Below are positions 19,106 to 29,437 of a stretch of DNA of 64,000 nt, piece after piece. Position 1 is the first letter of the stretch, and every line of letters begins with the position of its first letter. The notes beneath the pieces were generated by a model, which saw only the letters and a program-made list of their open reading frames with translations, ran no database searches and was not told where the DNA came from. Source of the DNA: Bacteroidota bacterium. GTDB lineage: Bacteria; Bacteroidota; Bacteroidia; Cytophagales; Cyclobacteriaceae. Location: positions 1-64,000 of the forward strand of contig JAQCJI010000003.1 in assembly GCA_027593175.1 (NCBI GenBank), given 5' to 3'. The position numbers and the translations under genes are program-made.

Positions 19106-20635
19106 TTACAATTCCTCCAAGTGTTCCAAGTAATACTCGGCCTGGTCTACTAATTCCTGTTGGTTGCTCATCTTATCCCAGGTGCGGTAGACCATCCCGA
19201 TGCGGGGATTTTTTTCAAGTAATTCACGGTTTCGGGCGTGGAAATGCCAATACAGACTATTGAATGGACAGGCATCGGTGCCGGTTTTCTTTTCGGCTTG
19301 GTATGCGCAGCTGCTGCAATAGTTTCCTTGTTTTTTGATGTAGTTTGCTGAGGAGACATAGGGCTTGGTGCCTACGATGCCCCCATCGGCAAATTGGCTC
19401 ATCCCCCTTGTGTTGGTAATTTCTACCCATTCGATGGCATCAATGTAGATACCGAGGTACCAGCGGTCTACTTCGTCAGGGTGAATACCTGCCAGCAGGG
19501 TAAAATTACCTGTCACCATCAGCCGTTGAATGTGATGGGCGTAGGCCAAATCCAAGGATTGGGTGATGGATTGGTGGAGGCAATTCATTTTTGTTTTTCC
19601 TGTCCAAAACCAATTGGGTAGCTTTCGCTCGTGTCCAAAGTAGTTGAGACGAGCAAACTCGGGCATTTTGGCCCAATAAATCCCGCGCATGTATTCTCGC
19701 CAACCGAGAATTTGTCGAATAAAGCCTTCTACTTGAGCTAGCCCAACCTCCTTCTGGTATTCACGCCAATAGGCCTCGACCGCTTGGATTACTTCCAGGG
19801 GAGAAAGCATTTTGCTATTGAGGGAAAAACTCAGCCGGGAGTGAAATAAGTAGGGGTCCCAAGTGGTGAGCGCATCTTGGTAGTTTCCAAAGTTAGCGAG
19901 CAGCTCTTCGCAAAAATAGTGTAGTACTTCCAAGCTCTCTTCTCTGGAGGTAGGCCAATAAAAGTTGTCTGGGTCAAGGTTACCGATGCACTTCACTCCA
20001 GAGGCCTCTAGCATTTGGGTAATGTGGTGTACCTGCTTGGGGTGCAGGCGGGGATTTTTGAGTAAGGATTTATCCTTTAGGGCCTTACGGTTATCTTGGT
20101 CGAAATTCCACTGTCCTGCGATGGGATCCTTTCCATCCATCAAGACCGTGTATTTTTTTCGCATTTCACGATAAAAGGTCTCCATGAGGTAGGTTTTTTT
20201 GCCTACAAAAAGTTGCTGGAGAAAGCCCCGAGAAGTTAAAAAGTGCTCTGTATCCACCGCTTCGCAGTGGATGCCAAGCGTCCCACAGCAGGCTCTCAGT
20301 TGCTCATCTAGTCTATATTCATCGGGCAGGAGGTATTCAAATCGCTTAAATTCCTCACTTTTTACCAACTGATGAATCTGCGCAGAAAGATCTTGAAGGT
20401 TCTGGGGATCATCCAGGGTCAAGTAGCGAACTTGGTGTCCTTGCTCCTGTAGGTCTTTAGCAAAGTTGCGCATGGATAAAAAAAAGCCAACCACTTTTTG
20501 AATGTGGTGGGTGACATAGTCGGTCTCCTGCCGCATTTCCATCATGAGGTAGGTGAGGGAAGGGTCTGGGGTAGTAAACCAGAAGTGTTGGCTGTTGAGT
20601 TGGTCTCCCAACACCAAACGGAGGGTTTTGGTCAT
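19106..20635 (-). CDS. Cryptochrome/photolyase-related protein (FeS-BCP / PhrB-like, deoxyribodipyrimidine photolyase-related)
   Basis: LRLVLGDQLNSQHFWF; GFIRQILGWREYMRGIYW; C-terminal Cys cluster NYCSSCAYQAEKKTGTDACPFNSLYWHF. Confidence 0.9.
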   Translation of the reverse strand: MTKTLRLVLGDQLNSQHFWFTTPDPSLTYLMMEMRQETDYVTHHIQKVVGFFLSMRNFAKDLQEQGHQVRYLTLDDPQNLQDLSAQIHQLVKSEEFKRFEYLLPDEYRLDEQLRACCGTLGIHCEAVDTEHFLTSRGFLQQLFVGKKTYLMETFYREMRKKYTVLMDGKDPIAGQWNFDQDNRKALKDKSLLKNPRLHPKQVHHITQMLEASGVKCIGNLDPDNFYWPTSREESLEVLHYFCEELLANFGNYQDALTTWDPYLFHSRLSFSLNSKMLSPLEVIQAVEAYWREYQKEVGLAQVEGFIRQILGWREYMRGIYWAKMPEFARLNYFGHERKLPNWFWTGKTKMNCLHQSITQSLDLAYAHHIQRLMVTGNFTLLAGIHPDEVDRWYLGIYIDAIEWVEITNTRGMSQFADGGIVGTKPYVSSANYIKKQGNYCSSCAYQAEKKTGTDACPFNSLYWHFHARNRELLEKNPRIGMVYRTWDKMSNQQELVDQAEYYLEHLEEL

Positions 20636-20741
20636 AAAAAAAGGAGCTTTAACTTCTAAAGTCCTTTTTAGTGAGTAATGTTTTGGCGCCTAGGGATAAA
20701 GCCAGGGAAATGTACCAGTAGAAGTCAATTTGACGATATAC

Positions 20742-21965
20742 TTACCATTGTATGATCTCTTGGTTTCGAATGAGGTCCTCAAACTGTTCCCGTTTCCGAA
20801 TAAGGTAGGCTTTTCCTTCCCAAACGAGTACTTCGGCAGGCCGAAGTCGTGCATTGTAGTTGGAAGACATGGTGTATCCATAAGCACCAGCATTTTGGAT
20901 TACCAGGAAGTCCCCTTCTTTTACGGTATGTAGCTGCCGCTGAGAAGCCAGCGTATCGGTTTCACAGATATAGCCAACTACGGTGTAGGAGGAAGTGGCC
21001 CCATCTAGGTTGCTCAAGTTGTAGATTTCATGGTAGGCATCGTACATCATTGGCCGGATGAGATGGTTCATCCCGGAGTCCACCCCTACAAAATGGATGG
21101 ATGGAGTTTCTTTGACTACGGTCGCCTTGACTACTAAGTATCCGGCTTCGCTTACGAGAAATTTGCCAGGCTCGATCCAAAGCTCTAGCTTACGACCAAA
21201 TTTTTTACAAAACTCTTGGAAGGCCCCACTGACTATTCGTCCCAATTCGGCAATATCTGTAGCCGAATCTTCTGGGCTGTAAGCAACTTTAAATCCGCCT
21301 CCAAAGTCCAAGAACTGCAAGTTTGGAAAGTGCATAGCTGCTTTAAACAAGACCTTTCCACCCTTTAAAAATACTTCTGCATCTAGGATGTCAGAACCTG
21401 TATGGAGGTGTAGCCCTACTATTGGAATTTGATACTGTTGGGCTAGCTCAAGAATCTGTGGAAGGTGTTCGATTGAGATTCCAAACTTACTTTCCTTGTG
21501 GCCCACGGAGATTTTCATGTTTCCACCAGCAAGGATATGTGGGTTGATTCGGATGCATACGGGTACACTATTTCCGTAGGTTTGGCCAAATCTTTCCAAA
21601 AGAGGAAGGCTGTCCAAATTGATCATGGCTCCAATTTGTACGGCTTCTTGAATTTCTTCAAAGCTTACCCCGCTGGGGGTGTACATAATTTCTGAGGCTT
21701 TACTTCCTGCAAGCAGCCCAAGTTTCACCTCCTCAAGTGAAACTGCATCCAGCTCTGCACCCGCCTTTCGGATAAGGCTTAGAACCGAAAGGCTGGAGAG
21801 CGCTTTCGCTGCATATTTTATTCGAACAGGAATTGTTGCAAAAGCTGTTTGAAGTGCCTGAATTTGGTTTACAATTTTTCCCCCATCATACAGATAAAGT
21901 GGGGTTCCAAATTCCTTAGCAAGAGCTTCAATGGCAACACCTTGAATATGCGTGGGTTTATGCAT
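20742..21965 (-). CDS. lysA: Diaminopimelate decarboxylase
   Basis: FGTPLYLYDGGKI; IRIKYAAKA; VGLHLHTGSDI; FLDFGGGFKV; EPGKFLV; GAYGYTMSSNYNARLRPAEVLV. Confidence 0.94.
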   Translation of the reverse strand: MHKPTHIQGVAIEALAKEFGTPLYLYDGGKIVNQIQALQTAFATIPVRIKYAAKALSSLSVLSLIRKAGAELDAVSLEEVKLGLLAGSKASEIMYTPSGVSFEEIQEAVQIGAMINLDSLPLLERFGQTYGNSVPVCIRINPHILAGGNMKISVGHKESKFGISIEHLPQILELAQQYQIPIVGLHLHTGSDILDAEVFLKGGKVLFKAAMHFPNLQFLDFGGGFKVAYSPEDSATDIAELGRIVSGAFQEFCKKFGRKLELWIEPGKFLVSEAGYLVVKATVVKETPSIHFVGVDSGMNHLIRPMMYDAYHEIYNLSNLDGATSSYTVVGYICETDTLASQRQLHTVKEGDFLVIQNAGAYGYTMSSNYNARLRPAEVLVWEGKAYLIRKREQFEDLIRNQEIIQW

Positions 21966-22009
21966 GAGCAATAGAGTTTAGGTTGATGGGGTAAAAATAC
22001 CGAAACAAT

Positions 22010-22040
22010 AAAAAAGGAAGGCATAGATCCTTCCTTTTTT
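22010..22040. terminator. Perfect 12-bp hairpin in the lysA/histidine-kinase divergent region (bidirectional terminator or attenuator-like)
   Basis: AAAAAAGGAAGG CATAGAT CCTTCCTTTTTT. Confidence 0.6.
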
Positions 22041-22180
22041 GGGTACGTAATTAAAAAACCAACAAATTCGATTTGTTAGAATACAGTCAAAAAGGGGAAA
22101 ATGAAAGAAATATATTTAGATTAATTGTTAAAACATGTTAAGAGGGGCTCCTTCCCTCGCTATCCGCTTAATTTTGTACT

Positions 22181-23899
22181 GTGTCCAAAAGCAACATTAC
22201 GTTGATTATTGTCTTGATGTCCTTAGCGAGCTTTGGCTTGATGGGCTTTCAATACTATTGGATACGAAATGCCATTCGAATTAATAAGGAGCGCTTTGAT
22301 CAAAATGCATTGCAAGCCATAGCTGGAACAGTAGCTGAACTGGAGAAGGGGGAAACCTCGGACGTGTTACTTAACGAGTTGATTAAGGACCCGGTATTGA
22401 AGGAGTCAATCTTTAAAAAAATTGATCCCATCGAATTGCAGATTAATACCAACCGAACTTACAGCCGCAAGTCTTTGGTAGATACTTTAGTCTTGGCTCC
22501 AGTGCCACAGGTAAGCAGCACCTTTCGTAGAATGTTGCTATCCAGAGGCTTGGATGTTACTATTTTATCGGAGCTGGAGAACTTTTTTGCTTATATGACC
22601 CCGGAAGTGGCGTCTACGATGTTTACGCCAGATGAAATGCAAATTCTCCTTCAGGAAAAAGAGCGGCAGCTGGAGTATTTAAACCAAAAACAAAGATTTG
22701 CTAGGGAGTCAGCCCGGCCTTACACGGGAATTGTACCTCAATTTGATACTCAAGTAAATCTTTCTGACGATGCGTTTGACAAAATACGAAAGACCAATAT
22801 CAAGATTGAGTTAATGAATCAGGCTTTTTCTGAACTTGCAGAGGGACAGCAAGCGATTATAGATCGCCTCGATACGGCACAATTGCGGAGCCTGTTGAGA
22901 AGTCAGTTTTTAGAGAAGGGAATTACGGAAAATTTTGAACTTGGAATTAAGCCTGCTGAGGAGGACAAACTAATTGGGATTGGGGAGATCATTGACCCAC
23001 AGGTTTTGCTACAAGAAGGACTACAGTCCAAGTTATTTCCTAATGATATTTTGGGCAAGGATAACTTTATTTATGTGTATTTCCCGGAGAAAAGTAGCCA
23101 CGTTTTTCGACAGGTTTGGCTTCCTATCTCGAGCTCTATTTTCTTTATTTTAGTCATCATTTTTTGTTTTTACTATGCGATTCGGATCATTTTGAGACAG
23201 AAAGCTCTTTCTGATATCAAAAATGACTTTATCAACAATATGACCCACGAGTTCAAAACCCCTCTTGCTACGGTAAGTTTGGCGGTGGAGGCCTTGCAAG
23301 ATCCGGAGTTAAGCAATCAGGATAAGTTTCGAACCCGTTACCTAGGAATTATCAAAGAGGAAAATAAACGGTTGGTAACCCAGGTGGAAAAAGTATTGCA
23401 AGCAGCGGCATTGGATAGGAATGAGTTTAAACTAAAACTAGAATCTATTCATCTTCCTGCCATGATACAAGCCTGTATGAATCAGTTTGCCCTTCAAGTA
23501 GAAAATAGGGGAGGAAAAATCGAGTTTAGCAGTCAGATGAAAGATCCCTATATTGAGGGCGATGTCTTTCACTTGACGCTCCTCTTCAATAACCTACTTG
23601 ACAATGCCAACAAATATTCTCGGGCTAATCCAACGGTTGATGTGGTGTTGAAGGAACAGGGTTCCCTGGTTCAAATCACCTTCCAAGATCAAGGGATAGG
23701 GATGAGCCGAGAGTCGGCGAAAAAAATTTTCGACAAATTTTACCGGATTCCCACGGGAAATGTGCACGATGTAAAAGGGTTTGGGCTGGGGTTATCTTAT
23801 GTGAAAACCATGCTTGAAGCACACAAAGGAGATATCCAGGTTCAATCCGAACTTGGCAAAGGGAGCACTTTCACCATTAAACTACCTAAAAAACAATGA
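22181..23899 (+). CDS. Sensor histidine kinase (GTG start)
   Basis: HisKA FINNMTHEFKTPLATVSLAVEAL; N-box LLDNANKYS; FYRIPTGNVHDVKGFGLGLSYVK; two TM segments. Confidence 0.93.
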   Translation: MSKSNITLIIVLMSLASFGLMGFQYYWIRNAIRINKERFDQNALQAIAGTVAELEKGETSDVLLNELIKDPVLKESIFKKIDPIELQINTNRTYSRKSLVDTLVLAPVPQVSSTFRRMLLSRGLDVTILSELENFFAYMTPEVASTMFTPDEMQILLQEKERQLEYLNQKQRFARESARPYTGIVPQFDTQVNLSDDAFDKIRKTNIKIELMNQAFSELAEGQQAIIDRLDTAQLRSLLRSQFLEKGITENFELGIKPAEEDKLIGIGEIIDPQVLLQEGLQSKLFPNDILGKDNFIYVYFPEKSSHVFRQVWLPISSSIFFILVIIFCFYYAIRIILRQKALSDIKNDFINNMTHEFKTPLATVSLAVEALQDPELSNQDKFRTRYLGIIKEENKRLVTQVEKVLQAAALDRNEFKLKLESIHLPAMIQACMNQFALQVENRGGKIEFSSQMKDPYIEGDVFHLTLLFNNLLDNANKYSRANPTVDVVLKEQGSLVQITFQDQGIGMSRESAKKIFDKFYRIPTGNVHDVKGFGLGLSYVKTMLEAHKGDIQVQSELGKGSTFTIKLPKKQ

Positions 23900-24591
23900 G
23901 TAAGGCGAAACTATTAGTTGTAGAAGACGACCTCAATTTGGGAGATATTTTGCAGGAGTACCTTCAAATGAAAGGATATGACACCACGCTTTGTCGCGAC
24001 GGGGAAGAGGGATGGAATAAGTTTAAAAAAGGCAAGTTTGACCTTTGCCTCCTCGATGTGATGATGCCCAAAAAGGATGGATTTACTTTGGCTAAAGGAA
24101 TAAAGAAGGTGCAAGAGGATCTGCCCGTTTTATTTCTTACCGCCAAAAACCAAAAAGAGGATGTGATTGATGGTTTAAAAATTGGGGCAGATGATTACCT
24201 GACCAAACCCTTTAGCATGGAGGAGCTTTTGTTGCGAATTTCTGCCATCCTCAAGCGCACGCAAAAAGGAACTGAGGTTAGCCCATTAAAAACCTATTCT
24301 TTTGGAGACTTCGTTTTGCACTATGACGAGCAATACATTGAAGGACCTTCAGGAAAGCAGAAGTTGACTTCCAAAGAAAATGAACTGATCCGGCTTCTTG
24401 CGTCAGAAATTAACAAATTGGTCAATAGAAGCCATGCGCTTAAACAAATATGGGGGGACGATAGCTATTTTAATGCGCGCTCTATGGATGTGTATCTGAG
24501 TAAAATCCGAAAAATTTTGAAAGATGATCCTAAGGTACAAATCATCACCGTTCATGGCGAAGGTTTCAAAATGATCGTGGGAGAGGCTTAA
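23896..24591 (+). CDS. OmpR-type response regulator
   Basis: Receiver LLVVEDDLNLGDIL...CLLDVMMPKKDGF...LTAK; C-terminal winged helix; ATGA overlap with the kinase. Confidence 0.94.
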   Translation: MSKAKLLVVEDDLNLGDILQEYLQMKGYDTTLCRDGEEGWNKFKKGKFDLCLLDVMMPKKDGFTLAKGIKKVQEDLPVLFLTAKNQKEDVIDGLKIGADDYLTKPFSMEELLLRISAILKRTQKGTEVSPLKTYSFGDFVLHYDEQYIEGPSGKQKLTSKENELIRLLASEINKLVNRSHALKQIWGDDSYFNARSMDVYLSKIRKILKDDPKVQIITVHGEGFKMIVGEA

Positions 24592-24659
24592 GCCTTTCTT
24601 CCGTCTTCTCAGAAAGGTTACAGTATTTTGATGATACTGAGATTTTTAGTTAAAAATGA

Positions 24660-25673
24660 TTAGATAATGAGCTCGGCGCCGATGCCCGGACCTTCTGGAA
24701 AGAGGACTTCTTCTGGAAAGATGCGTACCCCTTTTGCCGGGTCTTTGGAGAGAAGCATGGCACCATCCATGTCTACATAATCCAATAGGGGAGCAATATG
24801 CGCAATTGCGCTGATGCCAACGGATGATTCGGTCATGCAGCCGACCATTGTTTTCATACCCAAAGACTTAGCATTTTGGATCATGCGCAGCGCAGGGGTA
24901 ATGCCTCCAGCCTTCACAAGCTTGATGTTGACTCCATGAAATCGGCCTTTGCATTTTTGTACATCTTCTTCGCTGATGCAACTTTCATCTGCGATAAGAG
25001 GCAGTTTGGAGTAGGTAAAAACTTCGCTCATGCCGTCTAGGTTATCTTTTTCCAAGGGCTGTTCTATAAATTCCACCCCTAGTGTGGCTAGCTCTTCGGA
25101 ATAGGATATCGCTTGATCTACAGTCCATGCGCAGTTGGCATCCACTCGAAATATGGAGTTTGTGTTTTTTCTAAGTTCCCGTACGATTTCTATGTCTTGT
25201 GTAGTACCTAGCTTTATTTTGTAGATAGGCCAGTCCACCTCTCTTAGTTTCGCGCACATTCTCTCTACCGTATCTATCCCAATCGTAAAGTTGGTGGTAG
25301 GAATATGTCTTGGGCTGAGGCCAAGGTATTCGTAGAGTTTTTGTCCTCTCTTTTTGGTAAAAAGGTCCCACGCGGCCTGGTCAAGTGCACATTGAGCAAA
25401 GGGGTTGGACTGGAACATTTCTTTTCCCAGCTCCCACAATTCAGTTGGGCTGGACCAATTTCCACCTTGAATGACAGGACGGAAAAGCTCCAAGGGTTGC
25501 TGCATATTTTCCAAGGTAATGCCATAAAAAGGGTTGGTGCTAGACTCTCCGAGTCCATAAATTCCATCTTCTTTTAGGGTGACTATTAAGGTTTCCTGTT
25601 CCTCTCGGCTTTGGTGTGCAATGGTAAACCGATATTTTAGGGGAAGGATGAGGCTTTGGAAATATACCTTCAT
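24660..25673 (-). CDS. Dipeptide epimerase (enolase superfamily, L-Ala-D/L-Glu epimerase-like)
   Basis: YKIKLGT; FRVDANCAWTVDQAI; FIEQPLEKDN; LIADESC; NIKLVKAGGITPALRM. Confidence 0.88.
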   Translation of the reverse strand: MKVYFQSLILPLKYRFTIAHQSREEQETLIVTLKEDGIYGLGESSTNPFYGITLENMQQPLELFRPVIQGGNWSSPTELWELGKEMFQSNPFAQCALDQAAWDLFTKKRGQKLYEYLGLSPRHIPTTNFTIGIDTVERMCAKLREVDWPIYKIKLGTTQDIEIVRELRKNTNSIFRVDANCAWTVDQAISYSEELATLGVEFIEQPLEKDNLDGMSEVFTYSKLPLIADESCISEEDVQKCKGRFHGVNIKLVKAGGITPALRMIQNAKSLGMKTMVGCMTESSVGISAIAHIAPLLDYVDMDGAMLLSKDPAKGVRIFPEEVLFPEGPGIGAELII

Positions 25674-25756
25674 GGCAAGATTTTTTTTGGTTTGACAAAA
25701 ATAGCGGGAATTATTACAGTCGTTTTCCTAGTTTTAGTTTAAAATAGTTTAAAAAT

Positions 25757-27244
25757 ATGAAGATGCAGGTTTATGCGCTAAAAAGACACTTTTTGGGCAT
25801 CACTCTTTTTTTTGGTTTGGGAGTTACGGGCTCTTGGGCCCAGACTCCTCCTCCTCGACTAGAAATTTTGCAGCTTAAGAAAGCTTTCGAAAACCACAAA
25901 GAATCAGCAATTACCCATAGGCGATTTATGCATTCCGACTTGCAGCCCTTGATTCAGAAACATACGGATCAATTTGAGGTCAGCCTTGTGGGCAAGTCCG
26001 TCTTAGGCAAATCCATTTCCTCCCTAAACTGGGGCGCTGGTGAAACCAAGGTCATGCTTTGGTCGCAGATGCATGGCAACGAGAGTACAGCAACCATGGC
26101 TTTGTTTGATTTATTTAATTTTCTGGGAGGACAGGGAGAAGAATATGAGGGGGTGAGAAAGCTGCTCAAATCACAGCTTCAGCTCAAGTTTATTCCCATG
26201 CTCAACCCCGATGGGGCAGATGCTTTTAAACGTAGAAATGCGCTAGATATTGACCTTAACAGGGATGCGATTTCACAGATTTCGCCAGAGGCCGTGATTT
26301 TGAAAACGGTAAGGGATTTATTTCAACCTGAATTTGGCTTCAACCTTCACGACCAGCAAATCTATTATAACGTGGTCAACACGCCTAAGCAGGCGACTAT
26401 TTCTCTACTAGCCCCTGCTTACAACGAGGCAACGGAGATTAACGACGTTCGGGGTCGGGCGATGCAGACCATTGCAAGCATGAATCGCCTCCTCCAAGAG
26501 TTGATTCCTGGACAAGTAGGCAAATACGATGATGCCTTTGAGCCTCGAGCTTTTGGAGACAATATTCAAAAATGGGGTACCAGCACGATTTTGATTGAGT
26601 CGGGAGGATTAATGGGGGACCCAGAAAAGCAAGAGGTGCGCAAGATCAATTTTATGCTGCTCTTGGATGCCTTGTACACCATTGCTACCCGTAGCTACAC
26701 CCAGTACAGCACGGACCAATATTTTGCTATTCCGGACAATGGGTTTCAATTGATGGATTTGCTTATTCAGGAAATGCAGGTTCCGGTAAATGGTAGCTGG
26801 TATCCCATAGATCTTGCTATCCGCAGAAGGGAGACAGAGGGGAATGCCGGACAGTCTTTTTCTGGGTCAGTAGAAGACCTAGGAGACATGCAGATTTTCT
26901 TTGGGCTTGAGACCTTGGATGCCACTGGCCTCCAGTATAAGGAAGGGAAAGTGTACCCAAAGCCCTTTGAAAGCGTAAAAAAAGTAAGTATGGAAAAGGC
27001 GATGGAGCTCTTAGGCCAAGGATATATGGCTATACAAGTCAAGAAAGATAGAGCAAAAGATGTTCATGGACTCCCTTTAGCGGTCTTGAAATTGGCGTCT
27101 AGATTTTCAGGGGGCTGGACTACAGGTGCTACTCCCAACTTTTTCTTAACCAAAGACGGTAAATACGAATATGCCCTTGTGAATGGGTACTTGATTGACT
27201 TAGATAGAATTCCTAAGGAAAAATTCCGAAACCAGATCTATTGA
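25757..27244 (+). CDS. M14 family zinc carboxypeptidase (secreted)
   Basis: SQMHGNESTATMALFDL (HxxE); NPDGADAFKRRNALDIDLNRD; FNLHDQ. Confidence 0.9.
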   Translation: MKMQVYALKRHFLGITLFFGLGVTGSWAQTPPPRLEILQLKKAFENHKESAITHRRFMHSDLQPLIQKHTDQFEVSLVGKSVLGKSISSLNWGAGETKVMLWSQMHGNESTATMALFDLFNFLGGQGEEYEGVRKLLKSQLQLKFIPMLNPDGADAFKRRNALDIDLNRDAISQISPEAVILKTVRDLFQPEFGFNLHDQQIYYNVVNTPKQATISLLAPAYNEATEINDVRGRAMQTIASMNRLLQELIPGQVGKYDDAFEPRAFGDNIQKWGTSTILIESGGLMGDPEKQEVRKINFMLLLDALYTIATRSYTQYSTDQYFAIPDNGFQLMDLLIQEMQVPVNGSWYPIDLAIRRRETEGNAGQSFSGSVEDLGDMQIFFGLETLDATGLQYKEGKVYPKPFESVKKVSMEKAMELLGQGYMAIQVKKDRAKDVHGLPLAVLKLASRFSGGWTTGATPNFFLTKDGKYEYALVNGYLIDLDRIPKEKFRNQIY

Positions 27245-27272
27245 TAATTCAACGAACGCATTTACCGAAATC

Positions 27273-28184
27273 ATGAAAAGCAAAGAAAAGGGGGTTGGCC
27301 TTCATCCCAGAAATATCCATCAAGGGCGTTACGATCTTGCTGCCCTTGTGCAGACTTTGCCTGAATTAAGTCAAATTATTTTTGAAAATAATTATGGGCA
27401 GCAGAGCCTTGATTTTGCCAACCCAATTGCGGTAAAGCTGCTCAACAAAGCCCTTCTCCTTCACTATTATGAGTTGATTTACTGGGATATTCCGGAGGGA
27501 TACCTCTGTCCCCCAATTCCTGGCAGGGCGGATTACTTGCATCATGTGGCAGACTTACTTGCTAGGAAGAATGGCAAAAGAATCCCATTGGGGGAAGGAA
27601 CTCAAATTCTAGATGTGGGCGTAGGCGCCAACCTTATTTATCCCATTTTGGGAACATCCTTGTTTGGGTGGAACTTTGTGGGTACTGAAATTGACTTTCA
27701 GGCACTTTCCTATGCGGCATCGCTTATTACTTCTAATCCAAGAATGGAAGGCAAGGTGTCCTTACGATACCAAGCAGATGCTCAGCGGATTTTTGATTTG
27801 GTTATTGAGCAGGGTGATTTTTTTGAGGCATGCCTTTGCAATCCTCCCTTCCATGAATCTGCCGAAGTTGCGTTGGAAGGGAGCAAGCGAAAAATCAAAA
27901 ATCTGAAAGGGCAGGCGCCTGTTAATCCAGTGTTGAACTTTGGGGGGCAGCCAACAGAATTGTGGACTATTGGCGGGGAACTTGGATTTATTGGAAGGAT
28001 GATTCAAGAGAGCGTGACCGTTCAAACGCAGGTAGGCTGGTTTACGGTATTGGTTTCCAAGGCCACCCATCTTTCATTTTTTCAGGGCCAACTTGAAAAT
28101 GTAGGGGTCAAGTCTCAACGAGTAATTGAAATGGGGCAAGGAAATAAGCGCGGTAGAATTTTGGCTTGGAGCTTTTTCCGTTGA
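27273..28184 (+). CDS. rlmF: 23S rRNA (adenine(1618)-N(6))-methyltransferase
   Basis: LHPRNIHQGRYDL; PPIPGRADYLHHVADLL; LDVGVGANLIYPILG; CNPPFHES. Confidence 0.94.
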   Translation: MKSKEKGVGLHPRNIHQGRYDLAALVQTLPELSQIIFENNYGQQSLDFANPIAVKLLNKALLLHYYELIYWDIPEGYLCPPIPGRADYLHHVADLLARKNGKRIPLGEGTQILDVGVGANLIYPILGTSLFGWNFVGTEIDFQALSYAASLITSNPRMEGKVSLRYQADAQRIFDLVIEQGDFFEACLCNPPFHESAEVALEGSKRKIKNLKGQAPVNPVLNFGGQPTELWTIGGELGFIGRMIQESVTVQTQVGWFTVLVSKATHLSFFQGQLENVGVKSQRVIEMGQGNKRGRILAWSFFR

Positions 28185-28315
28185 TGCCCTTCTGTGAAAA
28201 GGGGTCCGTGGATTAGTACAATAGGGAAATTAGATTTCTGATAATTAAAAGAGGGGCTTTAGGAGAAAACGTATCTGCGGTATTTTTCCGTTTAGATCCG
28301 CGTGAAAAAAAGAGG

Positions 28316-29437
28316 TTACTTTTTTGCTAGCCTGTGGAAAACTTCTAGGTACTGTTCTGCAACGCGATCCCAAGAATATTTTTCAGTAAGACCTTGACGG
28401 GCAGTTTTACGGAGGGCATCTATTTTGAGAGCTTCAGTCTCTGCCTTTTCTACTAGATTTTTTACTTGGTCTTCTGTTTTTTCGAAATACCAACCATGAG
28501 CTCCATTTTGAAGCATTTCCTGATTGAAGGGAGTGTTTAAAGCTAATATTGCACAGCCATAGCCCAGGGCTTTGAGCATGGCAGGATTGGTTCCTCCAAA
28601 TTCATGTCCATGAAAGTAGGCGTAACAATGGGAATACAAGGAAGCAAGAACCAACTGGTCTCTAACATACCCAGTAAAGAGCACCCTTTCCCCATCTGCC
28701 GTCTTCACTTGCTGGGCCCAGGGGTCAGAAAAATGGGCATCACCTACCACAACGAGTGTTTTCTTGGACTTAGATTTCAGAAATCCAGAGATAATTAGAT
28801 CGGCATTATTGTCCGGAATCAGGCGTCCCACAATGAGGTAATACTCCCGAGAGGATAAATTCCAGCTGCGCAAGGGCTCAGGAGAGATGTCTTCCTTAGG
28901 GGTGGCTCCGTATGCAATGACTACTGAATCTTTGTTGAAAAGTTCCAGGTAGACGCGTCGCATCTCATCCGAATCATTAATGATCTGGTCAAAGGATTGG
29001 GTAGCCATCTTTGATGCCCATCGGAAATACCGAGCCCCCCAACCCTTCCATTTGGGTCTGAGCCATTCTAGACCGTCCACATTAATGGCAGTGGGCTTAC
29101 CAAAAACTCTTGCTAACAAACCGAAAGGGCCATTGCCAGAGTTAACAACGAAAATGACATCTACATCCGAAAAGCAAGCGTGTAGCATGGAAAAAAAAGT
29201 GTGGCTCAACTGTGTGAGGCTTTTTGTTTCTATCGCAGGGGTGTAAATACACTCAATGCCATTGACAAACTTAGGGCGAGATCGAAATAAGTTTCGGTGG
29301 TTGTATACCCGAATATGCACCCCTCTGGCCTGTAAGCGCTCCCCTAGTTCCTTGACAAGGGTATCGTAGCCACCATAAACATAGGGATAGCCCTTGGCGC
29401 CCATAATGGCTACTTTCAGCAGTTTTTCAGCGCCCAT
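28316..29437 (-). CDS. Glycosyltransferase (DUF1972/rhamnosyltransferase-like, GT4)
   Basis: VAIMGAKGYPYVYGGYDTLVKELGERL; YHGHEFGGTNPAMLKALGYG. Confidence 0.88.
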   Translation of the reverse strand: MGAEKLLKVAIMGAKGYPYVYGGYDTLVKELGERLQARGVHIRVYNHRNLFRSRPKFVNGIECIYTPAIETKSLTQLSHTFFSMLHACFSDVDVIFVVNSGNGPFGLLARVFGKPTAINVDGLEWLRPKWKGWGARYFRWASKMATQSFDQIINDSDEMRRVYLELFNKDSVVIAYGATPKEDISPEPLRSWNLSSREYYLIVGRLIPDNNADLIISGFLKSKSKKTLVVVGDAHFSDPWAQQVKTADGERVLFTGYVRDQLVLASLYSHCYAYFHGHEFGGTNPAMLKALGYGCAILALNTPFNQEMLQNGAHGWYFEKTEDQVKNLVEKAETEALKIDALRKTARQGLTEKYSWDRVAEQYLEVFHRLAKK

